DNA from: CALMEH01 sp031409875
GTDB lineage: Bacteria > Acidobacteriota > Blastocatellia > Pyrinomonadales > Pyrinomonadaceae
Direction: 5' to 3'
DNA length: 10,756 nt
Assembly (NCBI GenBank): GCA_031409875.1
Contig: JANNYB010000175.1
Location: 1-10,756, forward strand
Shown here: piece by piece, positions 1 to 8,193 of the stretch
How the letters are laid out: every line of letters begins with the position of its first letter
Numbering within the stretch: position 1 is the stretch's first letter
Notes under the pieces: generated by a model
What the model was told of the DNA's origin: nothing
What the model saw: only the letters and a program-made list of their open reading frames with translations
Databases searched by the model: none
Program-made: the position numbers and the translations under genes

Positions 1-1692
1 CGTTCAAAAACGCTCGGAAATTCGGCTCTCGGCAAATTATCGGGCGATAATCGCAATAATACTCACATATTTTTTGATACGAAAAAATTAAAAACGCGCC
101 CCGAAAATTTCTGCAATGTCCGAAGCACGGGCAACGAACAGACTTCGATGCCGGCGTTTCAGGAAGAATCTGCCGACGCAGTTGCCGTGAGATCTGTCCG
201 CATTTATGTCGAGGCAAATTTTGACCTTTTCCAAAATAAAGGCTCGGTTGCCGCGACTATCGCTTACGTTGCCGGATTTTTCAATCAATCGGCAACGCTT
301 TATGCCAACGACGGAATATTCGTTTCGCTGTCGGAAACCTTTGTCTGGAACTCCGCAAGTCCTTACGGTGCAACAAACGATGCGGAGGTTCATTTAAATG
401 CGTTTGCGATGAATCGCCCGACTTACAACGGAAATATAGCACATCTGATTACTTTAAGAAGTTACGGCGGAATCGCCAATTTGAATTCCATTTGTCCGAA
501 CGGCTATGCCGTGAGCGGTATCGAACCTGATTTTCAAACCGTGCCGACGTTTTCTTGGACGGTTGAAGTCTTTACGCACGAAGCCGGACATAATCTCGGC
601 TCAGACCACACGCAGGCTTGCGTCTGGAACGGCAATAATACGGCGATTGACGGTTGTGTGGCGATTGAACCGGGACCGAACGGACTTTGCCCCGCGCCTC
701 CGGCTCCGGCTGGTGGCGGAACGATTATGAGTTATTGCCATCTGAACGCTGTCGGCATTAATTTCTTGCTCGGTTTCGGAACTCAGCCGAAAGCCTTGAT
801 TTTGAACAAAATCGCCACGGCAACTTGTTTAACCGATACCGGACGCGCACCATTTGATTTTGACGGCGATGCCAAAACCGACATCGGAATTTTCCGTCCA
901 AACGGCGCAAACGGCGCAGAATGGTGGATAAATCGAAGCGGAAACAACACGACTTTTGCCGCAACATTTGGCAATGGCACGGACAAAATCGTTCCGGCAG
1001 ATTACACCGGCGACGGCAAAACGGACATCGCAGTTTTCCGTCCTTCAAACGGCAATTGGTTCGTTTTGCGCTCGGAAGATTTTTCGTTCTACGCATTTCC
1101 GTTCGGCACAGGCACGGACGTTCCAATTCCGGCTGACTACGACGGCGACAACAAAGCAGACGCGGCAGTTTATCGTCCGACAGGAAATGTTTGGTTTATT
1201 TCAAAATCTTCGGGCGGCACGGACATCCGCACATTCGGCGCGGCGGGCGATATTCCGGCAATCGGAAATTACGATGCCGATAATAAAGCCGACATCGCAA
1301 TCTTCCGTCCGAATGGCGCAAACGGTGCGGAATGGTGGATTCAGCGCAGTTTGGATAATTCGGTTTTTGCGACGACTTTCGGAATCGCCACCGATAAAAT
1401 CGTGCAAGGCGATTACACGGGCGACGGCAGAACCGACATTGCGATTTTCCGTCCGTCAAACGGTAATTGGTTTGTGCTGAGAAGCAACGATTTTTCGTTC
1501 TACTCGTTCCCGTTCGGCATAGGCACAGACGTTCCCGCGCCGGGCGATTATGACGGCGACGGCAGATTCGATGCCGGAGTTTTCCGTCCTTCAAGCACAA
1601 CTTGGTTCGTCAATCGCTCAACGGCTGGAACGCTGATTCAACAATTCGGCGCGGCTGGCGACAGTCCGATTCCCAATGCGTTTATTCCCTAA
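1..1692 (+). CDS. Secreted M12-type zinc metalloprotease with FG-GAP/VCBS repeats (5' end outside window)
   Basis: The frame is open from base 1, so the gene starts upstream; the ATG at 148 is internal. A zinc site HEAGHNLGSDH is encoded at 577-609 (HExxHxxGxxH pattern of metzincins), and a Met-turn-like TIMSYC follows at about 721-738, so this is a reprolysin/ADAM-like (M12) endopeptidase, presumably exported. From about 850 to the end there are six Asp-rich loops of the D-x-D/T-G-D-x-x-x-D type, as in the Ca2+-binding FG-GAP/VCBS beta-propeller repeats, separated by FRPS/FRPN-W-type strands. The last three blades repeat the previous three with a period of 411 bp (FRPNGANGAEWW at 892 and again at 1303). 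The protein probably digests extracellular protein, with the propeller for binding or stability; the substrate is unknown. A hairpin terminator follows at 1745. The family call is firm; the exact role is inferred. Confidence 0.88.
   Translation, partial: RSKTLGNSALGKLSGDNRNNTHIFFDTKKLKTRPENFCNVRSTGNEQTSMPAFQEESADAVAVRSVRIYVEANFDLFQNKGSVAATIAYVAGFFNQSATLYANDGIFVSLSETFVWNSASPYGATNDAEVHLNAFAMNRPTYNGNIAHLITLRSYGGIANLNSICPNGYAVSGIEPDFQTVPTFSWTVEVFTHEAGHNLGSDHTQACVWNGNNTAIDGCVAIEPGPNGLCPAPPAPAGGGTIMSYCHLNAVGINFLLGFGTQPKALILNKIATATCLTDTGRAPFDFDGDAKTDIGIFRPNGANGAEWWINRSGNNTTFAATFGNGTDKIVPADYTGDGKTDIAVFRPSNGNWFVLRSEDFSFYAFPFGTGTDVPIPADYDGDNKADAAVYRPTGNVWFISKSSGGTDIRTFGAAGDIPAIGNYDADNKADIAIFRPNGANGAEWWIQRSLDNSVFATTFGIATDKIVQGDYTGDGRTDIAIFRPSNGNWFVLRSNDFSFYSFPFGIGTDVPAPGDYDGDGRFDAGVFRPSSTTWFVNRSTAGTLIQQFGAAGDSPIPNAFIP
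892..1692 (+). repeat. Intragenic duplication, 411-bp period, two copies of a three-blade unit
   Basis: The segment 892-1302 (137 codons) is repeated at 1303-1692, slightly shortened at the end. Each unit carries three propeller blades in the same order: the NGANGAEWW blade, the SNGNWFVLRS blade and the W-F-x-x-K/R-S blade ending in FGAAGD. Protein identity is high while many third codon positions differ, so the duplication is not recent and both copies look selected. Confidence 0.85.
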
Positions 1693-1744
1693 AACGCAAC
1701 TCCTGAACTGGTTCACGGAAAATTTATTTTCTAACGAACATTGC

Positions 1745-1773
1745 AAGGGCGAGATTTTTCTCGTCCTTTTTTT
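1745..1773 (+). terminator. Intrinsic terminator after the metalloprotease gene
   Basis: The 9-nt arms AAGGGCGAG (1745-1753) and CTCGTCCTT (1760-1768) pair with one G-U wobble around a 6-nt loop, and the right arm runs into a T tract. It lies about 50 bases after the stop codon at 1690-1692. Confidence 0.8.
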
Positions 1774-1797
1774 ATATTTTGAATTAGTTTTGAAGAT

Positions 1798-2006
1798 GTC
1801 GCTGAAAGCGACCAACATTATAGCGTAGGGAGAAATGAGCGGAGCGAATGAATCCCTACGTTATATTCGTAATTCAAATGCTCGCTGAAAGTGAGCAACA
1901 ATTTTGTTCGACACTTTCAGCGTCGGACTTTTCTTTTCAACTAACGTAGGGACGCGCTCGTTTCACTCGCTTTCCCTACGCTATAATGTTTGTCGCTTTC
2001 AGCGAC
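1798..2006. repeat. Nested palindromic intergenic element, 209 bp (REP/MITE-like)
   Basis: The outer arms 1798-1831 and 1973-2006 are 34 nt and reverse-complementary with one mismatch. Each outer tip is itself a hairpin (GTCGCT-GAA-AGCGAC). Inside are two CGTAGGGA...TCCCTACG hairpins (1824-1860 and 1945-1980), and CGCTGAAAGTG at 1883-1893 pairs perfectly with 1912-1922. The core CGCTGAAAGYG thus occurs four times, two in each orientation. No ORF of note lies within. It fills most of the 406-base gap between the protease and the next gene; the remainder, 2007-2089, shows no clear signal. Confidence 0.85.
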
Positions 2007-2098
2007 TTTTCACAAATAATTTATGGCGATAATACAACTAATTTGCAATCTCGCCGCATCTTTCCGTTCAGACATTGCAACGATTAAATGGAGAAACT

Positions 2099-3757
2099 AT
2101 GAAAAAAATTTGGCTTCTTTCGGCGGTTTTCTGTCTTTTTATCAATTCCGTTTTCGCGCAAAATGCTTTTACGCCGACGGTTAAGCGTGTGGCGGTTTTC
2201 AAAAACGGTTATGCTTTTACATACCGCGAAGGCATCGCGCAGACGTTGAACGGTTGGGCTTATACGACGAATGCGCCGATTGGTGTTCTCGGCACAGTTT
2301 GGGGTTATTCGACTTCGCCGAATGTTAAAATAATGCAAATGCTCGCTTCGCAGACGGACAAACGCGACATCGAGCGCGTCAACACAATCGCGGAAATTCT
2401 TCTGGCAAACGAAGGTGCGCGGATTCGGTTTGTTGATACTTACGACAACAATAAGTTTTTTGAAGGAACTTACGAAATCGTCAGCCGCAACCGAAATTTC
2501 GCGGTTTTGCCAAACGAAACTTACAATAATGACGAAATAATCATCGCTTTGAAAACCGAAACGGGCGTGATGTTTTTTCCGGTAAATTCCATCAGAAAAA
2601 TCGAAATCATCGGTCAACCGAAAATGGAACGCCCGAAAATTTCAAAGGAAAATCGTCTGATGATGAAAGTCGAAGGCGCAAACGACGGGCAAAACGTCAA
2701 TCTCGGCATTGCCGCGCTCGAACGCGGAATTCGTTGGATTCCGGCATATCGCGTCGAAGTCAAGGGAACGCCCGTGAAAGAAGCCAAGCTCGAACTCGAA
2801 GCAATGTTGATCAACGAATTAACCGATTTGCAAAATACGGAAGTTAATTTTGTCGTCGGCGTGCCGCATTTTCTTTTTCAAGATCAGATGTCGCCGCTTT
2901 CGATGAACACGGCTTTTGCGGGCGTTTCGAGTTATTTTCAAACCGGCGCGGGAAATAATCGGCGCGACAGTTATTCAAACGCGATTATGTCGCAAACGGC
3001 AGATTTAGGTGATACAAAATTTGAAGAAGACGGTGCTTCGCCAACTGTGTCCGGCGAAGAAAAAACCAACACATTTTCCGCCGAACAACTTTTTCTTTAT
3101 CAGGCAAACAACATCAATTTGAAGAAAAACGAACGCGCAAGTTTGCGGCTTTTTTCGTTGACAGTTCCGGCAACCGAAGTTTTTGAATGGACTTTGAACG
3201 ATGCGGCGGACACGCAGAGAAAATATTTGGAATATTCGGGAAGTTCGACAACTACGCCGCTCCTTCAAGACCTTTCGAGCAAGGTTTGGTATGCGCTTCG
3301 GCTGAAAAATCAAACCGGAATGCCTTGGACGACTGCGCCCGCAATCACCTTCCGCGAATGGAAACCGATTGGGCAAGATATGCTTTCGTTCACGCCAATC
3401 GGCGGCGAAAATATTTTGCGCGTAACGCCCGCAACCGAAGTTATCGGCACGCACAAATTAGAAGAAAAATCGCGCACACAAACCGAATTGCGCTACGGCG
3501 GAAGTAATTACACTTTCGATTTGGTAACGATTGAAGGCACGATAAAACTCCGCAACATCAAAAAAGAATCTGTCGAATTAGTCTTAACGCGCAATATGGT
3601 CGGCGAAACTTTGACGGCAACCGACGACGGAAAAATCTCGCGTGAAGGTTTGAATTTGCAGTCCGTAAATCCGAATTCGGTCGTGAGATGGAATCTGACA
3701 ATTCCGAGCGGCGAGAAGGAAATCAAATATACTTACAAAGTTTATGTCAGACGGTAA
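2099..3757 (+). CDS. Secreted DUF4139-like protein of unknown function
   Basis: This encodes 552 residues. The ATG at 2099 is chosen because GGAGA at 2090 precedes it and because it opens a clear signal peptide (MKKIWLLSAVFCLFINSVFA, probable cut before QN); an upstream in-frame TTG at 2075 has neither. After the signal comes a VKRVAVFKNGYAFTYREG strand, then at about residues 210-255 the stretch GIRWIPAYRVEV, LELEAMLINELTD and VNFVVGVPHF. This resembles the W-x-P-x-Y and 'lxaxvxNxTxxxWxxv' layout of DUF4139 (mucoidy inhibitor A-like) proteins. The end, with a Pro-Ser-Gly-Glu-Lys-Glu turn and the strand KYTYKVYVRR, also fits that beta-rich fold. It is likely periplasmic or surface-located. 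Neither a catalytic site nor a membrane anchor is visible. It stands alone, convergent with the desaturase gene. Export is firm; the family assignment is moderate. Confidence 0.75.
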   Translation: MKKIWLLSAVFCLFINSVFAQNAFTPTVKRVAVFKNGYAFTYREGIAQTLNGWAYTTNAPIGVLGTVWGYSTSPNVKIMQMLASQTDKRDIERVNTIAEILLANEGARIRFVDTYDNNKFFEGTYEIVSRNRNFAVLPNETYNNDEIIIALKTETGVMFFPVNSIRKIEIIGQPKMERPKISKENRLMMKVEGANDGQNVNLGIAALERGIRWIPAYRVEVKGTPVKEAKLELEAMLINELTDLQNTEVNFVVGVPHFLFQDQMSPLSMNTAFAGVSSYFQTGAGNNRRDSYSNAIMSQTADLGDTKFEEDGASPTVSGEEKTNTFSAEQLFLYQANNINLKKNERASLRLFSLTVPATEVFEWTLNDAADTQRKYLEYSGSSTTTPLLQDLSSKVWYALRLKNQTGMPWTTAPAITFREWKPIGQDMLSFTPIGGENILRVTPATEVIGTHKLEEKSRTQTELRYGGSNYTFDLVTIEGTIKLRNIKKESVELVLTRNMVGETLTATDDGKISREGLNLQSVNPNSVVRWNLTIPSGEKEIKYTYKVYVRR

Positions 3758-3894
3758 AGTTTTGAGTCCCGCCTTCAGGCGGCTAAACGCGAGCGAAGCG
3801 TTGCGTTTTCTTCGATTAACTTGAATTATAAGCGAAGCAGAAAACCGCTTCGCTTCGCTGGCGGTTTTGCACGCTAAAGTGTGGACTCTAAACG
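3756..3894. repeat. Inverted-repeat element, family B copy 1 (also terminator-like)
   Basis: The left arm starts in the stop codon of the DUF4139-like gene and reads AGTTTTGAGTCCCGCC then TTCAGGCGGC; it matches the left arm of the copy at 8192 over about 28 identical bases. The right arm (about 3868-3894) is a decayed reverse complement. Inside are an AAACGC/GCGTTT hairpin (3785-3808), a strong AAAACCGC/GCGGTTTT hairpin (3841-3868), and a competing AGCGAAGC/GCTTCGCT hairpin (3831-3854). The A-rich and T-rich arms of the 3841-3868 hairpin suit a bidirectional terminator between the two convergent genes. Confidence 0.85.
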
Positions 3895-4713
3895 GTTTGA
3901 CGAAACAATCCGCCGAATATGGTCGCCGACTTTTGTTAATCCGTCAAAGCCCGGAAGTTTTTGAACTCTGTCCGAAACCATTCGTTCGATGCCGTCCAAA
4001 CCTTCTTGGTCATTGAAAAGCGTTCTGATTAAATAATCCGTTTTCGATTTCGGCAGAGAACCTTGTCCGACGGGTGTGTAAAAATTACCGATAACCGAAC
4101 GCGCTATTTTTCGCGCAAATTTGCTTTGCTGCAATTCGATTTTCGCCATACTCCAATAAAATTTCGTGTGCGCCGATTCTTCGCGCATAATCGCGGTTAA
4201 GATTTCAGTCAAAACCGGATGATTCGCCATATTCATCAAACGACGATAGCCTTGTCCGGTCGTCATTTCGTGAATTGCGCCGAACGCCATATGTGTCGCG
4301 GTGAATTTTTTCCCGACGAGATTTGTTAAAACTCCGATCAGATAATTGTTGACTGTGTAGCTCATCGAAACTGATTTTCGCACTTGGTCTTTCCATTTTT
4401 TGTCCGTTTCGATTCCGGCTTCGTTCAAAAAACGATTGAGAACTTCGCCGTGTGCAACTTCTTCGATGCCCCAACGCTCCATAAATTTCGAGATTATCGG
4501 GTCTTTTCCTGTCGGCGTGCGGCGCAATTCTTCGTAATACATATCGGTCAAAACCTCGACATCGCGCATATACAAAAGCACAGGAACGAAACGCTCGTCG
4601 AGTTCATATTTTTTCACGTCTTGCCAACGAATATTGGAAATAAATTCATCGGTCAATGTGCGCGGCTGTTTTTCATACCAATCTAAAACGTCTTTGCTTG
4701 TTTCAAAACTCAT
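3874..4713 (-). CDS. Ferritin-like di-iron acyl-ACP desaturase homologue
   Basis: This encodes 279 residues. All six di-iron ligands expected for stearoyl-ACP-desaturase-type proteins can be placed: Glu53 (DVEVLT), Glu85 and His88 (EEVAHGE), Glu149 (HEMTT, matching the family's QERAT helix), and Glu179 and His182 (EESAHTKFYW). The order and type of these motifs match the soluble acyl-ACP desaturase family (EENRHG and DEKRHE in plants; DesA in mycobacteria). The likely role is O2-dependent double-bond introduction into ACP-bound fatty acids in the cytosol; an oxygenase or other di-iron reaction remains possible. The ATG at 4713 is preferred because GGAG lies 6-7 bases upstream on this strand; the upstream ATG at 4752 adds 13 basic residues with weaker support. 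The last six codons and the stop lie inside a repeat element. The gene is divergent from the PD40 operon, and no redox partner is adjacent. Confidence 0.8.
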   Translation of the reverse strand: MSFETSKDVLDWYEKQPRTLTDEFISNIRWQDVKKYELDERFVPVLLYMRDVEVLTDMYYEELRRTPTGKDPIISKFMERWGIEEVAHGEVLNRFLNEAGIETDKKWKDQVRKSVSMSYTVNNYLIGVLTNLVGKKFTATHMAFGAIHEMTTGQGYRRLMNMANHPVLTEILTAIMREESAHTKFYWSMAKIELQQSKFARKIARSVIGNFYTPVGQGSLPKSKTDYLIRTLFNDQEGLDGIERMVSDRVQKLPGFDGLTKVGDHIRRIVSSNRLESTL

Positions 4714-4822
4714 AACTAACTCCACAGGAAACTTTTTACGACTAAAAAACATCAGTTTCTCTCTAAAGCATAATTCGTTATACTTATTTATTTAGATTCA
4801 AACACTTGGGAGCGACAATGCT

Positions 4823-5872
4823 ATGATTCAAAATATGAAATTTTTATCTTTACTTTTTATTCTAGTTCTGTGTGTCAGCACCTTCGGGCAGAAAAATCTG
4901 CAAGTTGCGGGCGAAAAACATCTGACGAACATCAAACAATTGACCAACGGCGGCGAAAATGCCGAAGCGTATTTTTCGTCTGACGGCAAGCGTTTGATTT
5001 TTCAATCCAAGCGCGACGAACTCAAATGCGACCAGATTTTTTCGATGAAAACTGACGGCTCGGACGTGAAAAAAATCTCGAACGGCGAAGGGCGCACGAC
5101 TTGCTCGTATTATTTCAAAGACGGCAAAAAAGTTCTCTATGCTTCGACGTTTTTGGGCGGCAAAGAATGTCCGCCGAATCCTGATTATTCAAAAGGTTAC
5201 GTCTGGGCGATTTATCCGAATTTCGATATTTTCACGGCTGATTCCGACGGCAAAAACATCAAACAATTAACCAAAACCAACGGCTACGACGCAGAAGCGA
5301 CAATTTCGCCCGACGGCAAAAAAATCATCTTTACGTCAACACGCGACGGCGATTTGGACTTGTATTCGATGGACACGAACGGCAAAAACGTCAAACGCTT
5401 AACAAATGAAGTCGGCTACGACGGCGGCGCGTTTTTCTCGCCCGACGGCAAACAAATCGTCTATCGCGCTTATCATCCGATTGAAGAGCAGGACATTTTG
5501 CGATACAGACAAAAATTGGGCGAAAATTTAATCGAACCGACAATTTTTGAAGTTTGGGTAATGAATGCAGATGGAAGCAACAAACGTCAAGTAACAAAAC
5601 TCGGCGCGGCTTCGTTCGCACCGTTTTTCACGCCCGACGGCAAACGAATTATCTTTTGCACAAACCATTTTGCCGCCGATAAAACAAAACGAAATTTCGA
5701 TTTAGCCTTAATAAATGTTGACGGCACAGGCATCGAAAGAGTAACTTTCAACGAATCTTTCGACGGTTTCCCGATGTTCTCGCCCGACGGCAAAAAACTC
5801 GTTTTCGCATCAAACCGAAACGCCGCCAAACAAGGCGACACAAATGTTTTCATCGCCGATTGGGTTGAATAA
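4823..5872 (+). CDS. Secreted TolB-like PD40 beta-propeller protein
   Basis: This encodes 349 residues. An N-terminal signal sequence (KFLSLLFILVLCVSTFGQ) is followed by about six PD40 (WD40-like) repeats, with S/TPDGK turns near residues 54, 100, 163, 207, 272 and 321 and the typical partners RLIFQS, KIIFTS, QIVYRA, RIIFCT and KLVFAS. Motifs such as DLYSMDTNGKNVKRLTN place it with TolB-type propellers. No enzyme domain is fused to it. It is probably a periplasmic or secreted binding or scaffold protein; the ligand cannot be told from sequence. The start at 4823 is supported by GGGAG at 4808-4812; an in-frame ATG at 4835 is possible. It is first in a three-gene operon: its stop is 2 bases from the next ATG. 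It is not necessarily the Tol-Pal TolB, since no tol or pal genes are near. Confidence 0.85.
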   Translation: MIQNMKFLSLLFILVLCVSTFGQKNLQVAGEKHLTNIKQLTNGGENAEAYFSSDGKRLIFQSKRDELKCDQIFSMKTDGSDVKKISNGEGRTTCSYYFKDGKKVLYASTFLGGKECPPNPDYSKGYVWAIYPNFDIFTADSDGKNIKQLTKTNGYDAEATISPDGKKIIFTSTRDGDLDLYSMDTNGKNVKRLTNEVGYDGGAFFSPDGKQIVYRAYHPIEEQDILRYRQKLGENLIEPTIFEVWVMNADGSNKRQVTKLGAASFAPFFTPDGKRIIFCTNHFAADKTKRNFDLALINVDGTGIERVTFNESFDGFPMFSPDGKKLVFASNRNAAKQGDTNVFIADWVE

Positions 5873-5874
5873 TT

Positions 5875-6819
5875 ATGACACCCGAAGAAAGATATGGATT
5901 GCTCGTTGTATTTGCTATTATCATCGCCGTCTATATCTTTGCGCTCGGTGGTTTGGTTAGAATTTTATTGGAAAAATTCGGTTTTGTAGAGCGGAAACCG
6001 AAACCTTTGCAAATATGGTTCAGGCGAATCGTTTTCAGCCTTGCGCTGTTCGGCTTCGGATGCTTCGGATATGCTTATTTTATCGAACCTTATTGGTTGA
6101 AAGTCAGAAATATCGAAATAAAAAGCGCGAAATTACTGAAAGGCAGCAAACCGATTCGCATTGTTCATATTTCCGATATTCACAGCGACCCGAAACCGCG
6201 TCTCGAAGAAAAATTGCCTGCGGCAATCGCCGAACAAAAGCCTGATTTGATAGTTTTTTCCGGCGATTCGCTTAATTCGCCGGAAGGTTTGCCGGTTTTT
6301 CGGAAATGTTTAACGGAAATTGCTAAAATTGCACCGACTTTTGTGGTTCGCGGAAATTGGGATGTTTGGTATTGGAATAATCAGAACTTATTTGATGAAA
6401 CAGGCGCAAAACAACTTAACGGAACTGTCGAAAAATTAGAAATTAACGGCAATCCTATTTGGCTTGCAGGTGTTTTCGTCGAATCGGAAACTAAAACAGC
6501 CGATTTGCTTCGGCAAATTCCAAAAAATGAATTTTCGCTCCTTTTATACCATTATCCTGACTTGATTGAAGAAGTCAGCCGCGAAGAAATTGATTTGTAT
6601 TGCGCCGGACACACGCACGGCGGACAAGTGGCGATGCCTTTTTACGGTGCGTTGGTAACATTTTCAAAATTTGGAAAAAAATATGAGGGTGGAACATATC
6701 AAGTCAATAAAACTTGGTTAAATGTAAATCGCGGAATCGGAATGGAAGGCGGAAATGTGCCGCGTGTGCGTTTTTGGGCAAGTCCCGAAATAACCGTAAT
6801 TGATATAGTTCCCGAATAA
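5875..6819 (+). CDS. Membrane-anchored calcineurin-like metallophosphoesterase (YkuE/YaeI type)
   Basis: This encodes 314 residues. Two N-terminal hydrophobic segments (about residues 8-32 and 50-70) precede the phosphoesterase domain. Metal-binding motifs appear in order: SDIHSD (Asp101, His103), SGDS (Asp131), GNWD (Asn161), YHYPD (His226) and AGHTHGGQ (His246, His248). GHTHGGQ is typical of YkuE/YaeI-like proteins, some of which act on lipid-linked phosphoesters such as UDP-diacylglucosamine or on other envelope phosphates; the substrate here is unknown. The usual GNHD motif reads GNWD, so the conserved His after Asn, normally thought to act in catalysis, is Trp162. All visible metal ligands are kept, so it may still be an active hydrolase. 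The gene is tightly coupled to its neighbours (2-base gap upstream, 3-base gap downstream), suggesting co-translation with the PD40 and peptidase genes. Confidence 0.88.
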   Translation: MTPEERYGLLVVFAIIIAVYIFALGGLVRILLEKFGFVERKPKPLQIWFRRIVFSLALFGFGCFGYAYFIEPYWLKVRNIEIKSAKLLKGSKPIRIVHISDIHSDPKPRLEEKLPAAIAEQKPDLIVFSGDSLNSPEGLPVFRKCLTEIAKIAPTFVVRGNWDVWYWNNQNLFDETGAKQLNGTVEKLEINGNPIWLAGVFVESETKTADLLRQIPKNEFSLLLYHYPDLIEEVSREEIDLYCAGHTHGGQVAMPFYGALVTFSKFGKKYEGGTYQVNKTWLNVNRGIGMEGGNVPRVRFWASPEITVIDIVPE

Positions 6820-6822
6820 TTT

Positions 6823-8193
6823 ATGAAAAAGCAATTTTTAAGTTTTCTTCTTTTAATTTCTCTCGCGTTTAGCATTGCGGCGCAGAAGGCGCAGAAGCAA
6901 ACCGAAACGGAGAAAAATCTTCGTAAATCGGTGGCGTATCTCGCTTCGGACGCGCTCGAAGGACGTAGAACAGGCGAAACAGGCGCGACGGTTTCTGCCG
7001 GTTTTGTGGCGAATATGTTTGCGAAATATAAGCTCAAAGGCGGAATTGTGAAAAATAATAAACGCAATTTTCTGCAACCGTTTGAATACAAACCGCGCAA
7101 CGAAAAAGGCGAAGTTTTGCAAGATGCGAAGGCTTTGGAAGCGTATAATGTCGTCGGAATTTTGGAAGGAACTGATGCTACATTGAAAAATGAAGCCATC
7201 GTCATCGGCGCACATTACGACCATCTCGGCAAAGGCGGAATGGGAAGTTTGGCTGCAAATTCCACCGAAATTCATCACGGCGCAGACGATAACGCTTCGG
7301 GCGTAGCGGCAATGATTGAACTCGCCCGCCAATTTGCCAAATCGAAAAACAACAAACGCACGCTAATTTTTATCGCGTTCGGCGGCGAAGAAGAAGGTTT
7401 GCTAGGCTCGAAGTTTTACGTCAACAATCCGATTTTCCCGATTGAAAAAACCGTCGCAATGATAAATATGGATATGGTCGGACGGCTCAACGAAAACAAA
7501 TTAACCGTCGGCGGAATCGGCACGGCAAGCGAATGGAAAAATTTGATTGAGGAAATAAACAAACCAACAAATTTAAAGGTTGTGTCAAATAAAGATTCTA
7601 AACCTTTTGACAAAGCAGACGACGAAATAAACAAAGATATAATAAAAAATATACCTGCAACATTTACCTTACAATTAAACGAAGACGGCTTCGGTCCGAG
7701 CGATCATTCATCGTTTTACGGCAAGCAAATTCCCGTGCTGTTTTTCTTCACGGGAACGCATCTCGATTATCACAAACCTTCGGACACGGCGGACAAAATC
7801 AATTATGAAGGTTTGGAAAAAGTTTTGAATTTTGTCGGCGAAATCGTCCGAAGCGTTGACCAAAACCCGACACGCCCGACTTACAAAGTTGCGCCGCAAT
7901 CATCAACCGGCGGCGGCAGAACGAGTTTTAATGTTACAATCGGCGTAATTCCGGGCTACGGTGATTCAAACGACGGAATGCCGCTCGACGGTGTGCGCGA
8001 CGGTTCGCCAGCCGCAATCGCCGGACTTAAAGCAGGCGATAAAATCATAAAATTCGCCGGAAAAGAAGTCAAAAACGTCCAAGATTACACGAAAATCTTA
8101 GGCGAATTAAAAGCCGACACCGAATACGAAATCGAAATTATGCGCGGCAGCGAGAGATTGGTTTTCAAAATTAAACCGGCGGCGCGGAAATAA
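6823..8193 (+). CDS. Secreted M28-family zinc peptidase with C-terminal PDZ domain
   Basis: This encodes 456 residues. A signal peptide (about residues 1-20, cut near AAQ) precedes an M28 aminopeptidase domain with the expected ligands: His131 (AHYDH), Asp155 (HHGADDNASG), catalytic Glu189 and ligand Glu190 (GGEEEGLLGS), Asp217 (NMDMVG) and His317 (HLDYHKPSDT). Residues about 365-455 form a PDZ domain, with DGVRDGSPAAIAGLKAGD and a final strand before the stop. This architecture is common in secreted Zn aminopeptidases, which release N-terminal amino acids from peptides outside the cytoplasm; the PDZ probably binds substrate ends or partners. A strip at about 7555-7685 (residues ~245-288), between Asp217 and His317, is much more AT-rich and lysine/asparagine-rich than the rest and looks like a fast-evolving loop. 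It is the last gene of the operon, and its stop codon abuts a repeat element. Confidence 0.92.
   Translation: MKKQFLSFLLLISLAFSIAAQKAQKQTETEKNLRKSVAYLASDALEGRRTGETGATVSAGFVANMFAKYKLKGGIVKNNKRNFLQPFEYKPRNEKGEVLQDAKALEAYNVVGILEGTDATLKNEAIVIGAHYDHLGKGGMGSLAANSTEIHHGADDNASGVAAMIELARQFAKSKNNKRTLIFIAFGGEEEGLLGSKFYVNNPIFPIEKTVAMINMDMVGRLNENKLTVGGIGTASEWKNLIEEINKPTNLKVVSNKDSKPFDKADDEINKDIIKNIPATFTLQLNEDGFGPSDHSSFYGKQIPVLFFFTGTHLDYHKPSDTADKINYEGLEKVLNFVGEIVRSVDQNPTRPTYKVAPQSSTGGGRTSFNVTIGVIPGYGDSNDGMPLDGVRDGSPAAIAGLKAGDKIIKFAGKEVKNVQDYTKILGELKADTEYEIEIMRGSERLVFKIKPAARK

Noticed and set aside
758..1600. Arg/Cys-rich minus-strand ORFs inside the metalloprotease gene
   Set aside because: They are antisense shadows of the repeat region, with unnatural composition and no ribosome sites.
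148..1692. ATG at 148 as the start of the metalloprotease gene
   Set aside because: The frame is open without a stop from base 1, the codons before 148 look coding, and no signal peptide or ribosome site precedes 148.
2075..2098. TTG at 2075 as the start of the DUF4139-like gene
   Set aside because: The ATG at 2099 has a GGAGA site and opens a textbook signal peptide; the eight upstream residues would spoil it.
4753..4822. Divergent promoters between the desaturase and PD40 genes
   Set aside because: The AT-rich gap has several TATA-like hexamers, but no pair with good -35 spacing that I can defend.
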